Assembly (NCBI GenBank): GCA_025617745.1
Contig: CM046853.1
Coordinates: forward strand, 54,402,643 to 54,466,642
Length of the DNA: 64,000 bases
Origin: Heliocidaris erythrogramma
Taxonomy: Eukaryota > Echinodermata > Echinoidea > Camarodonta > Echinometridae
Direction of reading: 5' to 3'
The notes under the pieces: model-generated
The model's input: the letters and a program-made list of their open reading frames with translations, nothing else
Databases searched by the model: none
What the model was told of the DNA's origin: nothing
In this document: one piece after another, positions 40,301 to 48,050 of the stretch
Position numbering within the stretch: the first letter of the stretch is position 1
Layout: every line of letters begins with the position of its first letter
Program-made: the position numbers and the translations under genes

Positions 40301-42489
40301 CTGTATAAAACTATGTGAGTTAACGCTCGTATGGCTCGCAATAGATGATTTATTTGCGCCATTCATGTCATTGTTTTTTTTTTTGTATCTCCCTACAGTC
40401 CTTTGTAGACATCGATGAGAATAAGTCCTTTGCCAGCTATCTGTGGTACTTCCAACCTAAGGGATCAACCTGGGTAAGATACTGGGTAGCAGCTACAGAA
40501 CAGGACCTCTTTGCTCTACGTGCACCCAAGGTAGGCATTTCCTCAAGACCCACCTCACCTCACTCATTTACCCACACATCATCATGTGCCCGTCAGAGTG
40601 GCGCTAACAAAAATATTTGTCAAAGTATAATCTGTTTTGGTTTTATTGCTAAAGCAATATCACTTTTAGCAAGGTGAACAATGTAGGGCCTGAAATGTAC
40701 TGGATACGTTTTCAGAGGATGCTCAGAACTTGAAAATGTTTTTTTTTAAATGTACATCTGTTGATCATGCACCCATTTGCTTCCTTCTGCCGGGCAAAAG
40801 GTGATATGTTGCTGTACATATGTTTTGAATAACAACTGCTGCAATTCTATTACAAATCTGCTCACAATCAATCACATGCGGTGATTTCAGTAGCTTATAT
40901 CAGTTAGAACTTTTTATTAATAAGTTATGAAACTAGGCCAGGTGATATCCCACCGCTGACACCAACTTAAGGCTGCTGCCAACAAGGTTAACCCTTTCCA
41001 TGCCACCAGATTTTTGATAATTTAATAAGTAAACTTTCAAGAGTTAGATATTAACTTTCAATGATTTTTTTTCTTGAGCAAACTGGGCAAAGATATATTA
41101 CATAGGAATAAACATATTGAAGGCACAGGTTTCTGTATGAGGAAGAATTTTCAAGCCATTCTGAGCTAAAACGAAATGTTCAACACTTAAATTTTGGACG
41201 GGATTTTCCGCCCCAAGGCATGGTAGGGGTTAAAGAAATTATTGTAGATTGAGACAGGGCTTTATCAAAGGTCTTTGGTTACCACATAACAAGGTTCAGT
41301 TGTAGACAAACTCATGCATGATTTACCATGTGAGACTAATTTATTTGAGGATTTTTTTGGGTCAATACCCACTATTTACATTTCCATCTGTTTTACTTCC
41401 ATTGATTCTGTATTACACATGATGTACATGCATGTATAAATCTAGCAGGAGTTAATATGTGTATGATGTATTGTACAGCAGAATTGATCATATTTGGATA
41501 TTATCAGGTCGTTATCATTGAACTATGATTTAAAATACACTACCTAAAGTACATTTTTCTCTCTTGTACACTTTAGAATCAAATTCCATGATGTATAATT
41601 ATGAACAGTTGAGTATATTTGGACAGAGGTCACTATATGTTCAAAGTATTATGAATGCTTTTATCAAGCTTTTACTATCGCTGATCAAACTATCATTTGA
41701 ATTTTTTTACCAGGATGTACGAGCTGCACTAACCCTTCCCATCAAGCTCTACCAGGCATATGAGGTGGAGGAGAAAGACCGTATGGAGAGAGGTTATGCA
41801 TTCAAGTTGTGTGAAGGGGACAATAGCTTCATCTTCGCAGCAGACAACAAGGAAACCAAATACAAGTGAGTATCGTAACGAGTAATGAGACGTGGCAAAG
41901 ATGATCATTTGCATCATCTAGATTCCAAGTGGTTCATGACTTATATATCTATAATCAACTCTTAAATCATGTATCATAATCTATTCATTGTGCACTGTTC
42001 TGGTTCAAGATGCTTTTTAATTACAGAAATGAAATGACTGAAATGAATCCATCTAGAACTTTACGATGGAATTTTTTGGTTCTGATACAAACTTTTATGT
42101 TAGACTGTGTCTATTTTCACATAAAAAGAATGGAAGGTTTTTGTAAAAAGTACTTTTTTAAAATTTCAAATTGGGGTGTTGATATACATTTGTATTTGAA
42201 CAATATTGCTTTTTGGGTCCAGTCAAATTTTATCCTAGCTTTAGATCCATCTGTACGTGTTGTACAAACTATAAGTTGTGTTTATTACAAAAAAATGTGT
42301 ACATATAAACTATAAGTTGTGTTTATTACAAAAAAATGTGTACATATATCACAAACTTAAACTATCAAATATTCTAAACTTTTTATTTCTTAATTCTCCC
42401 TCATTAGCTGGTTGCTGGTTTTCCATGAAGGACTCCAAAAAGTTCTCAAACCATCGTCCAATGGTCAAACAAGCTCCACCAGCTTGTGA
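10933..42489 (+). CDS. FGD: FGD-family Rho/Cdc42 guanine nucleotide exchange factor (DH-PH-FYVE-PH), 17 exons
   Basis: Seventeen exons join in frame: 10933-11044, 17256-18070, 21034-21141, 23544-23692, 29048-29204, 29655-29742, 30740-30790, 33235-33293, 35954-36103, 36730-36825, 37647-37745, 38271-38348, 39223-39354, 39747-39875, 40399-40530, 41714-41865, 42408-42489. The sum is 2589 nt, or 862 codons plus stop, and every junction has AG/GT and matching phase. Domains by residue: proline-rich and acidic disordered region 1-315, DH about 320-510, PH1 about 541-640, FYVE about 661-735, PH2 about 745-850. FGD proteins load GTP onto Cdc42 and related GTPases through DH-PH1; FYVE and PH2 bind phosphoinositides and place the protein on membranes and actin structures. 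Order, length and motifs match vertebrate FGD1-FGD4; which paralogue is closest cannot be settled here. The true N-terminus is uncertain because 4652-4996 could be an upstream exon. Confidence 0.93.
13918..13998 (+). repeat. MITE family E, copy 3
   Basis: Reads GTTAACCCATCGCCAACG, CCCCTGTATAAATCCTATGG, GGGAGAATTCGGTAATGATT and GGGTTAA. Same family as 143-223, in FGD intron 1, next to a tandem repeat block. Confidence 0.55.
14097..14507 (+). repeat. Tandem repeat, about 147-150 bp unit, 2.8 copies
   Basis: Units begin near 14097, 14247 and 14394 with GTCCTGTATTCAGGAAGAGG or GCCTGTATTCAGGAAGAGG. All contain CATAGGTCAATGTACAGGC. The first unit is the most diverged. It lies in FGD intron 1 right after a family E MITE. 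Confidence 0.9.
14737..14770 (+). repeat. CT microsatellite
   Basis: A short (CT)n tract interrupted by GTCC in FGD intron 1. Confidence 0.8.
15288..15500 (+). repeat. Polypyrimidine (TCTC/TTTC) tract
   Basis: About 210 bp of almost pure C/T on the + strand, in FGD intron 1. It gives long spurious Ser/Leu/Phe reading frames in every + frame; none is a gene. Confidence 0.85.
17256..18070 (+). CDS. FGD: FGD exon 2: long disordered N-terminal region with SH3-ligand motif and acidic tail
   Basis: This 815 nt exon runs from a TTTGAACAG acceptor to a GTAAGT donor and encodes 271 residues. It opens with a PPVPRKP SH3-binding motif, then a run of nine threonines, a basic KMFSKRK patch, several RRSS/RRNSS phosphorylation-like sites, and ends in an acidic Ser/Asp/Glu stretch just before the DH domain. 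The composition is low complexity and no folded domain is visible, as is usual for the N-terminal halves of FGD proteins, where adaptor or actin binding and phosphorylation occur. Confidence 0.9.
18741..19427 (-). mobile_element. Non-autonomous Helitron, 687 bp
   Basis: Read on the - strand, the element starts TCTATATATATAATACATTA immediately after an A and ends with the hairpin CCCGTGGATGTCCACGGG, eleven bases later CTAG, followed by T. TC at the 5' end, a short GC hairpin before CTRR, and insertion between A and T without duplication are the defining Helitron features. No RepHel protein is encoded, so it depends on an autonomous relative. It lies in FGD intron 2, between exon 2 and the first DH exon. 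Confidence 0.82.
21034..21141 (+). CDS. FGD: FGD exon 3: start of DH (RhoGEF) domain
   Basis: Thirty-six in-frame codons between a CATTACAG acceptor and a GTAGGA donor. The segment [20 protein letters not shown] is the first conserved helix (CR1) of the DH domain, which contacts the switch regions of the GTPase. The glutamate in TSERQY aligns with the invariant CR1 glutamate of RhoGEFs. Confidence 0.93.
21229..21305 (+). repeat. GAT/ATG trinucleotide repeat
   Basis: Interrupted (GAT)n and (AATGAT)n tract 90 bp past FGD exon 3. Confidence 0.85.
23270..23358 (+). repeat. GA-rich simple repeat
   Basis: A purine tract (GAAAGAGAAAGAG and (GA)n) in FGD intron 3. The open frame through it is low complexity. 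Confidence 0.85.
23544..23692 (+). CDS. FGD: FGD exon 4: DH domain
   Basis: Encodes [10 protein letters not shown] through [18 protein letters not shown] and LEDRMKEW. It closely matches the vertebrate FGD stretch [27 protein letters not shown]. The exon ends after two bases of the Trp codon, completed by the next exon. It lies just downstream of a GA-rich tract and about 2.4 kb from exon 3. Confidence 0.93.
24219..24662 (+). repeat. Direct tandem duplication, 222 bp unit, two copies
   Basis: Copy 1 is 24219-24440 and copy 2 is 24441-24662, both starting TGTACCTCACTATTAATTAA. The copies differ at only a handful of positions, so the duplication is recent. It is in FGD intron 4 and not coding. 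Confidence 0.93.
25991..26226 (+). mobile_element. MITE family D, copy 1
   Basis: Starts TTAACCCCTTCCATGCCACC and shares long segments (AAACTGGGC, ATAGGAATAAACAT, GTATGAGGAAGAATTTTCAA) with 40988-41233. The better-preserved right end there is the reverse complement of the left end, so the family has terminal inverted repeats. Confidence 0.75.
29048..29204 (+). CDS. FGD: FGD exon 5: DH domain
   Basis: The first base completes the Trp codon from exon 4. The exon reads [20 protein letters not shown], then [17 protein letters not shown] and ends in LLREIQ at a GTACAA donor. The GDIL..L.PFLK.Y pattern is diagnostic for the FGD DH core. The preceding intron is about 5.4 kb. Confidence 0.93.
29655..29742 (+). 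CDS. FGD: FGD exon 6: DH domain signature helix (CR3)
   Basis: Encodes [17 protein letters not shown] followed by ELLLK, the most conserved RhoGEF motif and part of the GTPase-binding face. The acceptor follows a (TA)n microsatellite and a pyrimidine tract. The exon ends in phase 1 at GTAAGA. A 149 bp MITE begins about 75 bp downstream. Confidence 0.95.
29817..29965 (+). mobile_element. MITE family A, copy 1
   Basis: TTCAGGGGAGCGTTTCATCA at the left mirrors TGATGAAACGCTCCCCTGAA at the right. Internal inverted TTTTGTCAGTGATTTTTAC segments flank a core with AAGCTACTGAAATCCTTGCA and TCTGATTGGC. It lies 75 bp past FGD exon 6. Confidence 0.88.
30556..30690 (+). repeat. Small foldback element
   Basis: CTCAAAGGTGAAGTGCACC at the left is mirrored by GGTGGACCTCACCTTTGAG at the right. 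About 135 bp, ending 50 bp upstream of FGD micro-exon 7. Confidence 0.65.
30740..30790 (+). CDS. FGD: FGD exon 7: end of CR3 helix
   Basis: A 51 nt micro-exon encoding [17 protein letters not shown], matching the vertebrate DYLRKLPPDSLDWNDAKK. The acceptor is TTTCCCCAG and the donor GTGAGT; both phases fit. A foldback repeat ends about 50 bp upstream. Confidence 0.9.
31230..31367 (-). mobile_element. MITE family A, copy 2
   Basis: The same element as 29817-29965 in reverse orientation, same GGGGAGCGTTTCATCAAG termini and the same core. Because copies 1 and 2 lie 1.3 kb apart in opposite orientation around exon 7, intronic RNA could pair across the exon (see findings). Confidence 0.88.
31383..31468 (+). 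repeat. MITE family E, copy 4
   Basis: Reads ACGGGAACTGGGTGGTCCCT, GTATTAAGCCTATATAAG and GAGAGAATTCAGTAGTCATA before GGTTAA. It lies 15 bp after a family A MITE in FGD intron 7. Confidence 0.6.
32802..32897. repeat. Hairpin repeat family F, copy 3 (longest)
   Basis: Arms of about 45 bp: CATATATCGTGTGTTGAGAG, CCAGAAGGGCGTTAACTC, loop TGTGTTAAAACATAC, then the complement ending CAACAGACGATATGG. Near-perfect pairing over most of the arm. In FGD intron 7. Confidence 0.85.
33235..33293 (+). CDS. FGD: FGD exon 8: last DH helix
   Basis: A 59 nt micro-exon encoding [19 protein letters not shown], matching the vertebrate SLEIISTAASHSNSAIRKM at the end of the DH domain. The first two bases complete an Arg codon split with exon 7, and the exon ends at phase 0 before GTGAGT. 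Confidence 0.9.
34632..34930 (+). mobile_element. tRNA-derived SINE, full-length
   Basis: The head carries polymerase III promoter boxes: an A-box-like GTGGTCTCATGGATAAG and a B-box GGTTTGATTCC at 34686-34696. A tRNA-unrelated body follows (CGACCCAGGTGTAGTAAG, GATGAGGCTACCCTGGGTAA), and it ends in an ATT-repeat tail at about 34909. The body matches the fragment at 46742-46845. Lies in FGD intron 8. Confidence 0.8.
35954..36103 (+). CDS. FGD: FGD exon 9: DH-PH1 linker and start of PH1
   Basis: Fifty codons: [13 protein letters not shown], a short linker, then [20 protein letters not shown] and YLFL. LLKEG.I..VAAR begins the first PH strand; FGD PH1 domains assist DH exchange activity and membrane contact. 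Confidence 0.93.
36730..36825 (+). CDS. FGD: FGD exon 10: PH1 core
   Basis: Thirty-two codons beginning [12 protein letters not shown], the conserved YLFLFND.LL.C strand pair split across exons 9 and 10, followed by [15 protein letters not shown]. The donor is GTAAGT at phase 0. Confidence 0.93.
37647..37745 (+). CDS. FGD: FGD exon 11: PH1 C-terminal strands and helix
   Basis: Thirty-three codons, [20 protein letters not shown] then [13 protein letters not shown]. The EEW motif is the tryptophan-bearing C-terminal PH helix. The acceptor lies within TTGGATGTTCAG and the donor is GTGAGT. Confidence 0.92.
38271..38348 (+). CDS. FGD: FGD exon 12: end of PH1 helix and linker to FYVE
   Basis: Twenty-six codons, [20 protein letters not shown] then TLSERE, finishing the PH1 helix (compare vertebrate ALQETIDAFHQRHETF). 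Phase 0 at both ends, donor GTAAGC. Confidence 0.9.
38977..39222 (+). repeat. Two extra tandem copies of the 5' part of FYVE exon 13 with 46 bp of intron
   Basis: A 123 bp unit (77 nt of exon plus 46 bp of intron) repeats at 38977-39099 and 39100-39222 just before the real exon at 39223. The second copy keeps a TAG acceptor; the first has CAT there. Both stop after ATGAAGTG, and reading on gives TGA instead of the second FYVE cysteine, with no usable donor, so neither can code a zinc finger. Copy 1 differs at five of its first 18 bases yet still reads [10 protein letters not shown] against [10 protein letters not shown]; beyond that the copies look identical. Confidence 0.95.
39223..39354 (+). 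CDS. FGD: FGD exon 13: first half of FYVE zinc finger
   Basis: Forty-four codons with Cys677, Cys680, Cys693 and Cys696 (MCMKC and HHCRAC) and the basic RRRHHCR patch that binds PI3P. The WxxD motif of canonical FYVE domains appears as FVKD, a known kind of FGD variation. The first 77 nt of this exon and the 46 bp before it are repeated twice immediately upstream; only this copy has both a TAG acceptor and a full GTAAGT donor. Confidence 0.94.
39747..39875 (+). CDS. FGD: FGD exon 14: second half of FYVE zinc finger
   Basis: Forty-three codons, VVCGKCSSF through [17 protein letters not shown]. It supplies Cys701, Cys704, Cys722 and Cys725 and the RVC motif that ends the FYVE fold, so all eight zinc ligands are present across exons 13 and 14. 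Confidence 0.94.
40276..40344. repeat. Hairpin repeat family F, copy 4
   Basis: GAGAGCCAGAAGGGCGTTAC, loop, GAGTTAACGCTCGTATGGCT. The arms are somewhat diverged. It ends 54 bp before FGD exon 15. Confidence 0.75.
40399..40530 (+). CDS. FGD: FGD exon 15: start of PH2
   Basis: Forty-four codons: [19 protein letters not shown], then [15 protein letters not shown]. The W..YW tryptophan pair and the ATEQDLFAL strand start the second PH domain (compare vertebrate KPWQKAWCVIPKQDPLVLY). A hairpin-repeat copy ends 54 bp upstream. Confidence 0.92.
40826..40940 (-). repeat. Degraded MITE family B fragment
   Basis: Contains GTGATTTCAGTAGCTTAT and AATAAGTTATGAAACTAGGC, matching the reverse complement of the family B element at 43398. 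The outer arm is decayed. Confidence 0.5.
40988..41233 (+). mobile_element. MITE family D, copy 2
   Basis: TTAACCCTTTCCATGCCACC at the left mirrors GGCATGGTAGGGGTTAA at the right. The interior matches 25991-26226 closely. In FGD intron 15. Confidence 0.82.
41714..41865 (+). CDS. FGD: FGD exon 16: PH2 core
   Basis: Encodes [20 protein letters not shown], then [20 protein letters not shown]. It matches the FGD PH2 strands (DVRAQATIPLLGY, SFKLTQ..SFAADSEELK). It ends after two bases of a codon at GTGAGT. Confidence 0.93.
42266..42347 (+). repeat. 41 bp direct tandem duplication
   Basis: Two adjacent copies starting AAACTATAAGTTGTGTTTAT with no difference that I can see. It lies 60 bp before the last FGD exon, within its acceptor region. 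Confidence 0.93.
42408..42489 (+). CDS. FGD: FGD exon 17: PH2 terminal helix and stop
   Basis: Acceptor TCATTAG, then [20 protein letters not shown] and a short Ser/Thr tail ending at TGA (42487-42489). The W in KETKYNWLL aligns with the conserved tryptophan of the last PH helix (vertebrate ELKQKWLKVI), which supports this as the real C-terminus, with a tail shorter than in vertebrate FGD4. Confidence 0.85.
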
Positions 42490-42756
42490 CCAAACGTCCA
42501 GTCGTTGAGCTCCAGCGACCTCTAGAGACTTGACCATGCTATGTACTGTCGGTGCTTGTATACTAAACATTGATTCTCACTCATCATTAAGCAAAAAAAG
42601 GCTTAAGAAGAACACACCATGCCCTGATTCATACTCGTCACCAAGAATAGCTCAAGAAATGACTTTTATGGAGACAGCAGTTATAAACTAAGTACCTTAA
42701 CTTAATGTGCTGGCCAACATCAGTAAAGATGGACTTGGTGTCCTCTAGGAATCGCT

Positions 42757-42872
42757 CTGTAAAAGCCAGGGTAATAATATCCAAACCCTTTGGAAGCGCA
42801 TAGGGACATTATATCATAATGTGATATGCGCTATACAAGAACGGTTTATTTTTATTATTATTATTATTATAT
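42757..42872 (+). mobile_element. SINE 3' fragment
   Basis: AGCCAGGGTAATAATATCC, then GATATGCGCTATACAAGAAC and an ATT-repeat tail, in the style of tRNA-derived SINE tails. It falls in the presumed FGD 3' UTR or just downstream. Confidence 0.55.
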
Positions 42873-43134
42873 TCTTCAGTAGAGAACCAAATTCCTGAAT
42901 TTGATGTGCTCAAGGATTAACACAAATGGGTATTGAATGCTTCTGGGAATTCGTCCTTCATTTCTGGTTATTGCATTCATCTCAGGAGGACCATGTTCCA
43001 GGGACATCAATGCATTTGTGGATCAAAACAGATAGACATGGAAAATTCTGGAACCCGTTGCGTCCTTTTAAATGACAAAGAGTTAGCACAGAGTATGCCA
43101 GTGATAGTGTTATATGTAGGTCTAGATTGCACCG

Positions 43135-43140
43135 AATAAA
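43135..43140 (+). terminator. Candidate polyadenylation signal for FGD
   Basis: AATAAA about 645 bp past the FGD stop codon. No other evidence, and AATAAA is common in AT-rich DNA. Confidence 0.25.
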
Positions 43141-43397
43141 TTCATCAACACAAATTACTGGAAGTATCATTGAAAGTCTTGTACTCATGTATCCTGCTTT
43201 GTTCAGTTTTAAATGTATTTATGTAATGGTTTTCAGGATGACAACAGTTGGTAGGAGAGCATATATGTTTCCAATGGAAAATCACTTGCGTTTGTATAAA
43301 ATGGAAATCTGCAGTTTGTAAATATTCATAGTTCTATGGTGGAAACGAGGAGATTGATGTATGTTATATGAGAACATTTCTATGCCAAACTAGTTCA

Positions 43398-43516
43398 GGG
43401 CCCCATTTCATGAAACTCATTATCAATACCAAGTTACAGTAATTGTTATAAGCTACTGAAATCCTTCAATCTGATTGGCAGTTGTTATTGAGAACAAGTT
43501 TTATGAAACAGGGCCC
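43398..43516 (+). mobile_element. MITE family B, copy 1
   Basis: GGGCCCCATTTCATGAAAC at the left mirrors GTTTTATGAAACAGGGCCC at the right. The core TTATAAGCTACTGAAATCCT and TCTGATTGGC is shared with family A although the outer arms differ. Confidence 0.85.
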
Positions 43517-43519
43517 AGT

Positions 43520-46310
43520 GGAGAGTTGAATTATTAGAAGGGGTTCAGTACTGGCTTGCTTGTTTTATTTTTCATTTGCCCCTTGGTAGGGCAAGAATGT
43601 TAGTTGTCATGAAAATTGGGCCAACAGCTTTTATTATAGCTATCAGTTCTTAATGACTCTCTCTGCTGTTGGAGACTGTCGAAAATACAGAAATGTGGCA
43701 AAATAATGCTGTTAATATTAGAGGAATCGTTAACGCACACAAAAATTTGATTTTTTTTTTCATCATTTCACAGTGTATTTGCTTTATAATCCCAGGCCAA
43801 GTTAATATTATTCACATTCATTTGTGTATGTTGTTTTCACATTGTACATGTATCAATATAAGGTGCTTCATCTAGGTGTGTTTAGTGGCAATAATCTTAA
43901 ATTGGCAGTTTGAAATACTACTTAATACAGATATATTCATCTTGTTTATCACATCCAATCATATTCTAAGAAAATGATTGCGCTGGTCGCTTTGATAACT
44001 GTAAGGTGTAAGTATGTAAAAGTCCATGTAATTATAACCATCCTGCAGACAGTTCACTGTGCAATTTCTTATACAGACAGTATATTGTGATGTAAGGAAA
44101 AAATGTTTGTTAGTACGTAGGAAGTCCCTTTAATAGATACATAAGTAACAAGGTATTTACATTATTATGTGTACATGGTGATGTTTTTTTTAAGTAAGGT
44201 TTTTTTCTTTCCATTTCAGTAAAGGTATGGTCTGTTTCTGTTTTAACTGATTTTCTGTTGACATAAATGCACTATTAGAATATTTCATCTGGAATGCCAT
44301 AGCCATTAGCAGTAGAGACAGAGTACTTCTGCCTCAGAATTGCTAAGGGTATGTCAAACTGGAAAGGAAAGAGACATTAAGGAAATTTTTATTGATCAAA
44401 CTCAACGGTGCCATTTTTAAAACATAATCTTAGTCCTGTTTTTAAACATACCTACATTAGATCATAGATTGGGTCATTGTGTACAACATATGCTTACATG
44501 ATTAAATTCAAGTAAATCAGTTTTTATTAGAATTGGTTTAATGAAAACATGAATTAAAAGGTCGTTTCCATCATGAACAGTGTATACCTGTAACGGTTGG
44601 GATATGTTGAGTTGTATCACATGCTTGATAACCTGAAATTGACATTTTTAAAAAAGATAATCTATTTTTCAGAATGTAATTCATTTCTTTTTCATTTGTA
44701 AAATATGCAATGATTTTTATCAATTTTGAAAAGCAGCTTGCCTTTCTGGTATAGTATGTCTCTTTTTTTCTCTTTTTTTTGCAATTTACTTAAAAGCTGT
44801 GGCACAAAGCAATTTCTGAGCAAAGTATAACTTGTGATTACCATCTTAGCTGATGATTTGTAAGAAATGAGTTGTTTGATAATGTATATACTTATATATA
44901 TGTGTATGTATAGCCTATTGATTGTACAAATGTTTTATACAAAGGAATATTAGATTTTACCCTTGAAGTGTTTGTATCTTTTCCATAGAAAACATAGTAC
45001 ATGTATCAAGAATGTTACATTTTTGTTTTTGTAATTATAGTGAGTAATGCATCAAAGAAAATGAAGGAAAATGGGGCTCATTTTCTTCCAGAATACCTGT
45101 GGAACTCTTGTGGGGGTGACTATGTAATTTGCTAATCAACTATGCAGATGGAATGTGTACATCAGATAGTTATCAATTATCCTGCATGTTTTATAATGAA
45201 GGGGGTATGAAATTGACAATAGTAGCAATACAAGACATTGCCACTTGTGTGGCCAGTGCTAAATATATAAACAGTAATTATGTTTGTTTTTGTTTTTTCT
45301 ATTTTTTAGAACTTAATTATCACTTGATACTTGAGTCCTGGAGTCTTTGGGTATGTTGTAAATGTTATGTATGCTTCACGTCTGATTTTCATTGTCTGCG
45401 ATATAAAATTATATTTTGCACCTTTAGATGGATGTAATAGAGTCGGCAGCATTCACTGGTGTATAACGATCAAGTATAATCAAAATGGCAGCAAACAGAA
45501 TATTCTTTGTGCAACTTGATTTTTAGCTCATAAAATACTTATAATTTTTACCTATTCCATAATTTACAGATTTTATTCTTGTGGTATCTTGATCTTTGTG
45601 TTCATAGTATGTGTTCCTAACTTCCCAATCAAGAAATAAGAATTTGTTATTAAACACAAACTGGAATAATTTTCATGACACAAGACAAAATACTTGACGT
45701 CGATATACTGGAAAGTGAATAAATAATATAAGCAACAATAAAATGAGATAGAATGCATTCTCTCGCTCTCCGGATTGAAATGGGAGCACTGGGCATCATA
45801 TGAGCATGAAATCATTGAATTATTTAATCAAAAAGGCGATCAAACAGATCAAAAAGTTCTTAAGATCCTATGTTTAGGGTATGTGTGTGAGTAGGGAATA
45901 TATTAAAAGAATCTTCAGTATCTGAAGATTTCAAGTCAAGTCAATCTCATTCATATCATGTGAAGCAGGTAGTCTCCTATAGGCATATTATCATGTTAGT
46001 GCTTTCAGTACAATTTTAGTTCGTAATAGATTTACTATGCATTCATCCCACCTCATCGTCTTCCACTCCGGTATTAAACACCAATAAAGGTCACTCAGCT
46101 CACTGATAATATACTTTGTTGGCAAGCAAAGTCTTTATTCTTTAAAGCCTCTTTGAGTGTAAAATTCACTTCATTTTTTGTTTAAGTTTTGACATGATAA
46201 CTTAAAGACGACTGAAAGGAAAGAAAGAAAATAGAAAATTACGGTAAAGAGAGACAAGACAGAGAAAGAGACACAAAAGGACACACATGAAGGAAGAAAG
46301 AGAGAGACTG
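43520..46310. other. Intergenic stretch with nothing recognisable
   Basis: AT-rich sequence with short frames only. I found no exon, RNA gene or mobile element that I could support. Confidence 0.6.
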
Positions 46311-46330
46311 AGCAAGAGGACTATAAATTT

Positions 46331-46451
46331 GAGAGAGATTTGAGAGAGATTTGAGAGAGATTTGAGAGAGATTTGAGAGAGGGAGAGAGAGGGAGAGAGA
46401 GAGAGAGAGAATGTATGTGTGTGTGTGTGTGTGTGTCAGAGAGAGAGAGAG
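46331..46451 (+). repeat. GA-rich and (GT)n satellite
   Basis: Four to five copies of a 12-mer (GAGAGAGATTT), then (GA)n, a 20 bp (GT)n run and (GA)n again. Confidence 0.9.
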
Positions 46452-46741
46452 ACTTCAAACAGATATGTTTTTTAAATTAAGAAATTAATACATGTACATA
46501 AGCACTCTCAAATAATAATATATAGACATCTACATCTGAATATACAAGTATAAACATGGTACATGTATAAGCACAGTTAGAAGCATAACTTAACTTCAAT
46601 ATGGTGAATGCCATAAAAAAATACAAAACATAAGCTAATTCAATGATTTACAAAAAAGGCTCAAAGCACTGCATTGGTGTGACTTCTGTAAGTTAATTTC
46701 AACTTTTTTATTTTCATGAAATTGTATTTCATCCCCCTCAT

Positions 46742-46845
46742 CCCAGGTGTAAATGGGTACCTGGCAATGCTGGGGTAATAATAACAGCAGGGCCTGCAGG
46801 AAAAGCAGTATTAATACTGATGTGGCTACCCTGGGTAGTATGCTA
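46742..46845 (+). mobile_element. SINE 3' fragment
   Basis: Matches the body of the SINE at 34632 (CCCAGGTGTAAATGGGTACC, then ACTGATGTGGCTACCCTGGG). The tRNA-like head is missing. Confidence 0.7.
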
Positions 46846-47292
46846 TCAAATATAAGGATATAAAGACAACCATTTCAAAAACTAGTTCAAATTGACTTTG
46901 CAAGGTTGCTCCCAACTATGAGATTTTGATTCATTTAATAAGATATGCAAAATATTTCAACTTCATAAAATGGATGCAGTTGTTAACAAAGCCAACAATC
47001 ATTTGCTGGCCAATTGCGAAAAATATCTTTGAAAAAATATGTCATAGTATTGACTTTAAATAAATAAGTGCTTGGTACTGCAAAATCGGAAAATAGCGTT
47101 AAACACGGACATAATATACTAAAATACTAAAGCTTTTCGACATGCACTCATTAGAGTAAATTCGCATGAATGAACAGAACGCCAGAAAACGAAACAATAT
47201 AATAGAGCCGAAGGAACTGTGGACGTTAAATGGCGCAATATGATTGGCTGAACAAGGTTAGGCATAGCAACAGCCGTTCGGTCGAACAAATG

Positions 47293-47736
47293 CTAAAATA
47301 ACGCAAGTGTTCTTACGAACTCCTTCTGACGGCACAGAATGGGGTCAGTAAGACGAATATATGATGCCTCGAGCATGCGCAGGTGATTGAAACTTCTCGC
47401 TCGGCTCAGAACCCTGAACCAAGATGAAAAGTATTGTTCCGCGCATTCTTGGTTATTTATTAAATGGTAAGCAATGGCCGACTTACCACTATCCACGGAA
47501 GTAGGCACATTCAGTTGTCTACAGGAGCGTGAAGGTTGTGGACGCGCGTTAGTTTGGCGATTTCGGATTGACTTGGGCACATGTTGGCTAATGCGATCTG
47601 CTAACCGTTGGGTTGTGCGTCCTATGTACCGAGCTTCACATCGGCACTTAAATTCGTAAATAACATTACTGCAATGCGTAATAGGGAGCACATCCTTTCG
47701 GACAGACGAGATCATTCTACGAGTGGTAAATACCAC
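47293..47736 (-). CDS. GIY-YIG endonuclease domain of Penelope-like element
   Basis: A 147-codon frame with the GIY-YIG signature: VIYEFKCRCEARYIGRTTQR followed by LADRISQH. This domain sits C-terminal to the reverse transcriptase in Penelope-like elements and nicks target DNA. The frame ends LCRQKEFVRTLALF inside the left arm; the same 3' sequence appears in the right arm on the other strand. Confidence 0.88.
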   Translation of the reverse strand: MVFTTRRMISSVRKDVLPITHCSNVIYEFKCRCEARYIGRTTQRLADRISQHVPKSIRNRQTNARPQPSRSCRQLNVPTSVDSGKSAIAYHLINNQECAEQYFSSWFRVLSRARSFNHLRMLEASYIRLTDPILCRQKEFVRTLALF

Positions 47737-48050
47737 ACGCGCTTCAACAGCAGGGAAAACACCAGATACAGCCTGCTTAATCTGTTTCTCAAACTTTTGG
47801 GAAGCCTTCCCACGCCAGGGAAGTTTGAGATAGATCTCTTAGGTCCAAAGACCGGTGTCCTCATGGGCCTTTGCAGTGCGCGAGAGACATGATAATCAAT
47901 TACGCGGTCAGTATAGCCATTTTCGCGCAAGATATCCTTGACCCGATTAATCTCTGCAGCGAGCTTGCACGGTGAGCAGATTCTCTGCTCTATCTGCGAG
48001 AATACCGATGAGACCAGTTTTGTGCCGTCAGAAGGAGTTCGTAAGAACAC
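47712..48050 (-). CDS. Penelope-like element, RT-to-endonuclease connector region
   Basis: A frame containing EINRVKDILRENGYTDRVID and TPVFGPKRSISNFPGVGRLP, which resembles the segment between the reverse transcriptase and GIY-YIG in this group. Its first dozen codons lie in the right inverted arm, so they are not native to the protein. Confidence 0.65.
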   Translation of the reverse strand: MFLRTPSDGTKLVSSVFSQIEQRICSPCKLAAEINRVKDILRENGYTDRVIDYHVSRALQRPMRTPVFGPKRSISNFPGVGRLPKSLRNRLSRLYLVFSLLLKRVWYLPLVE

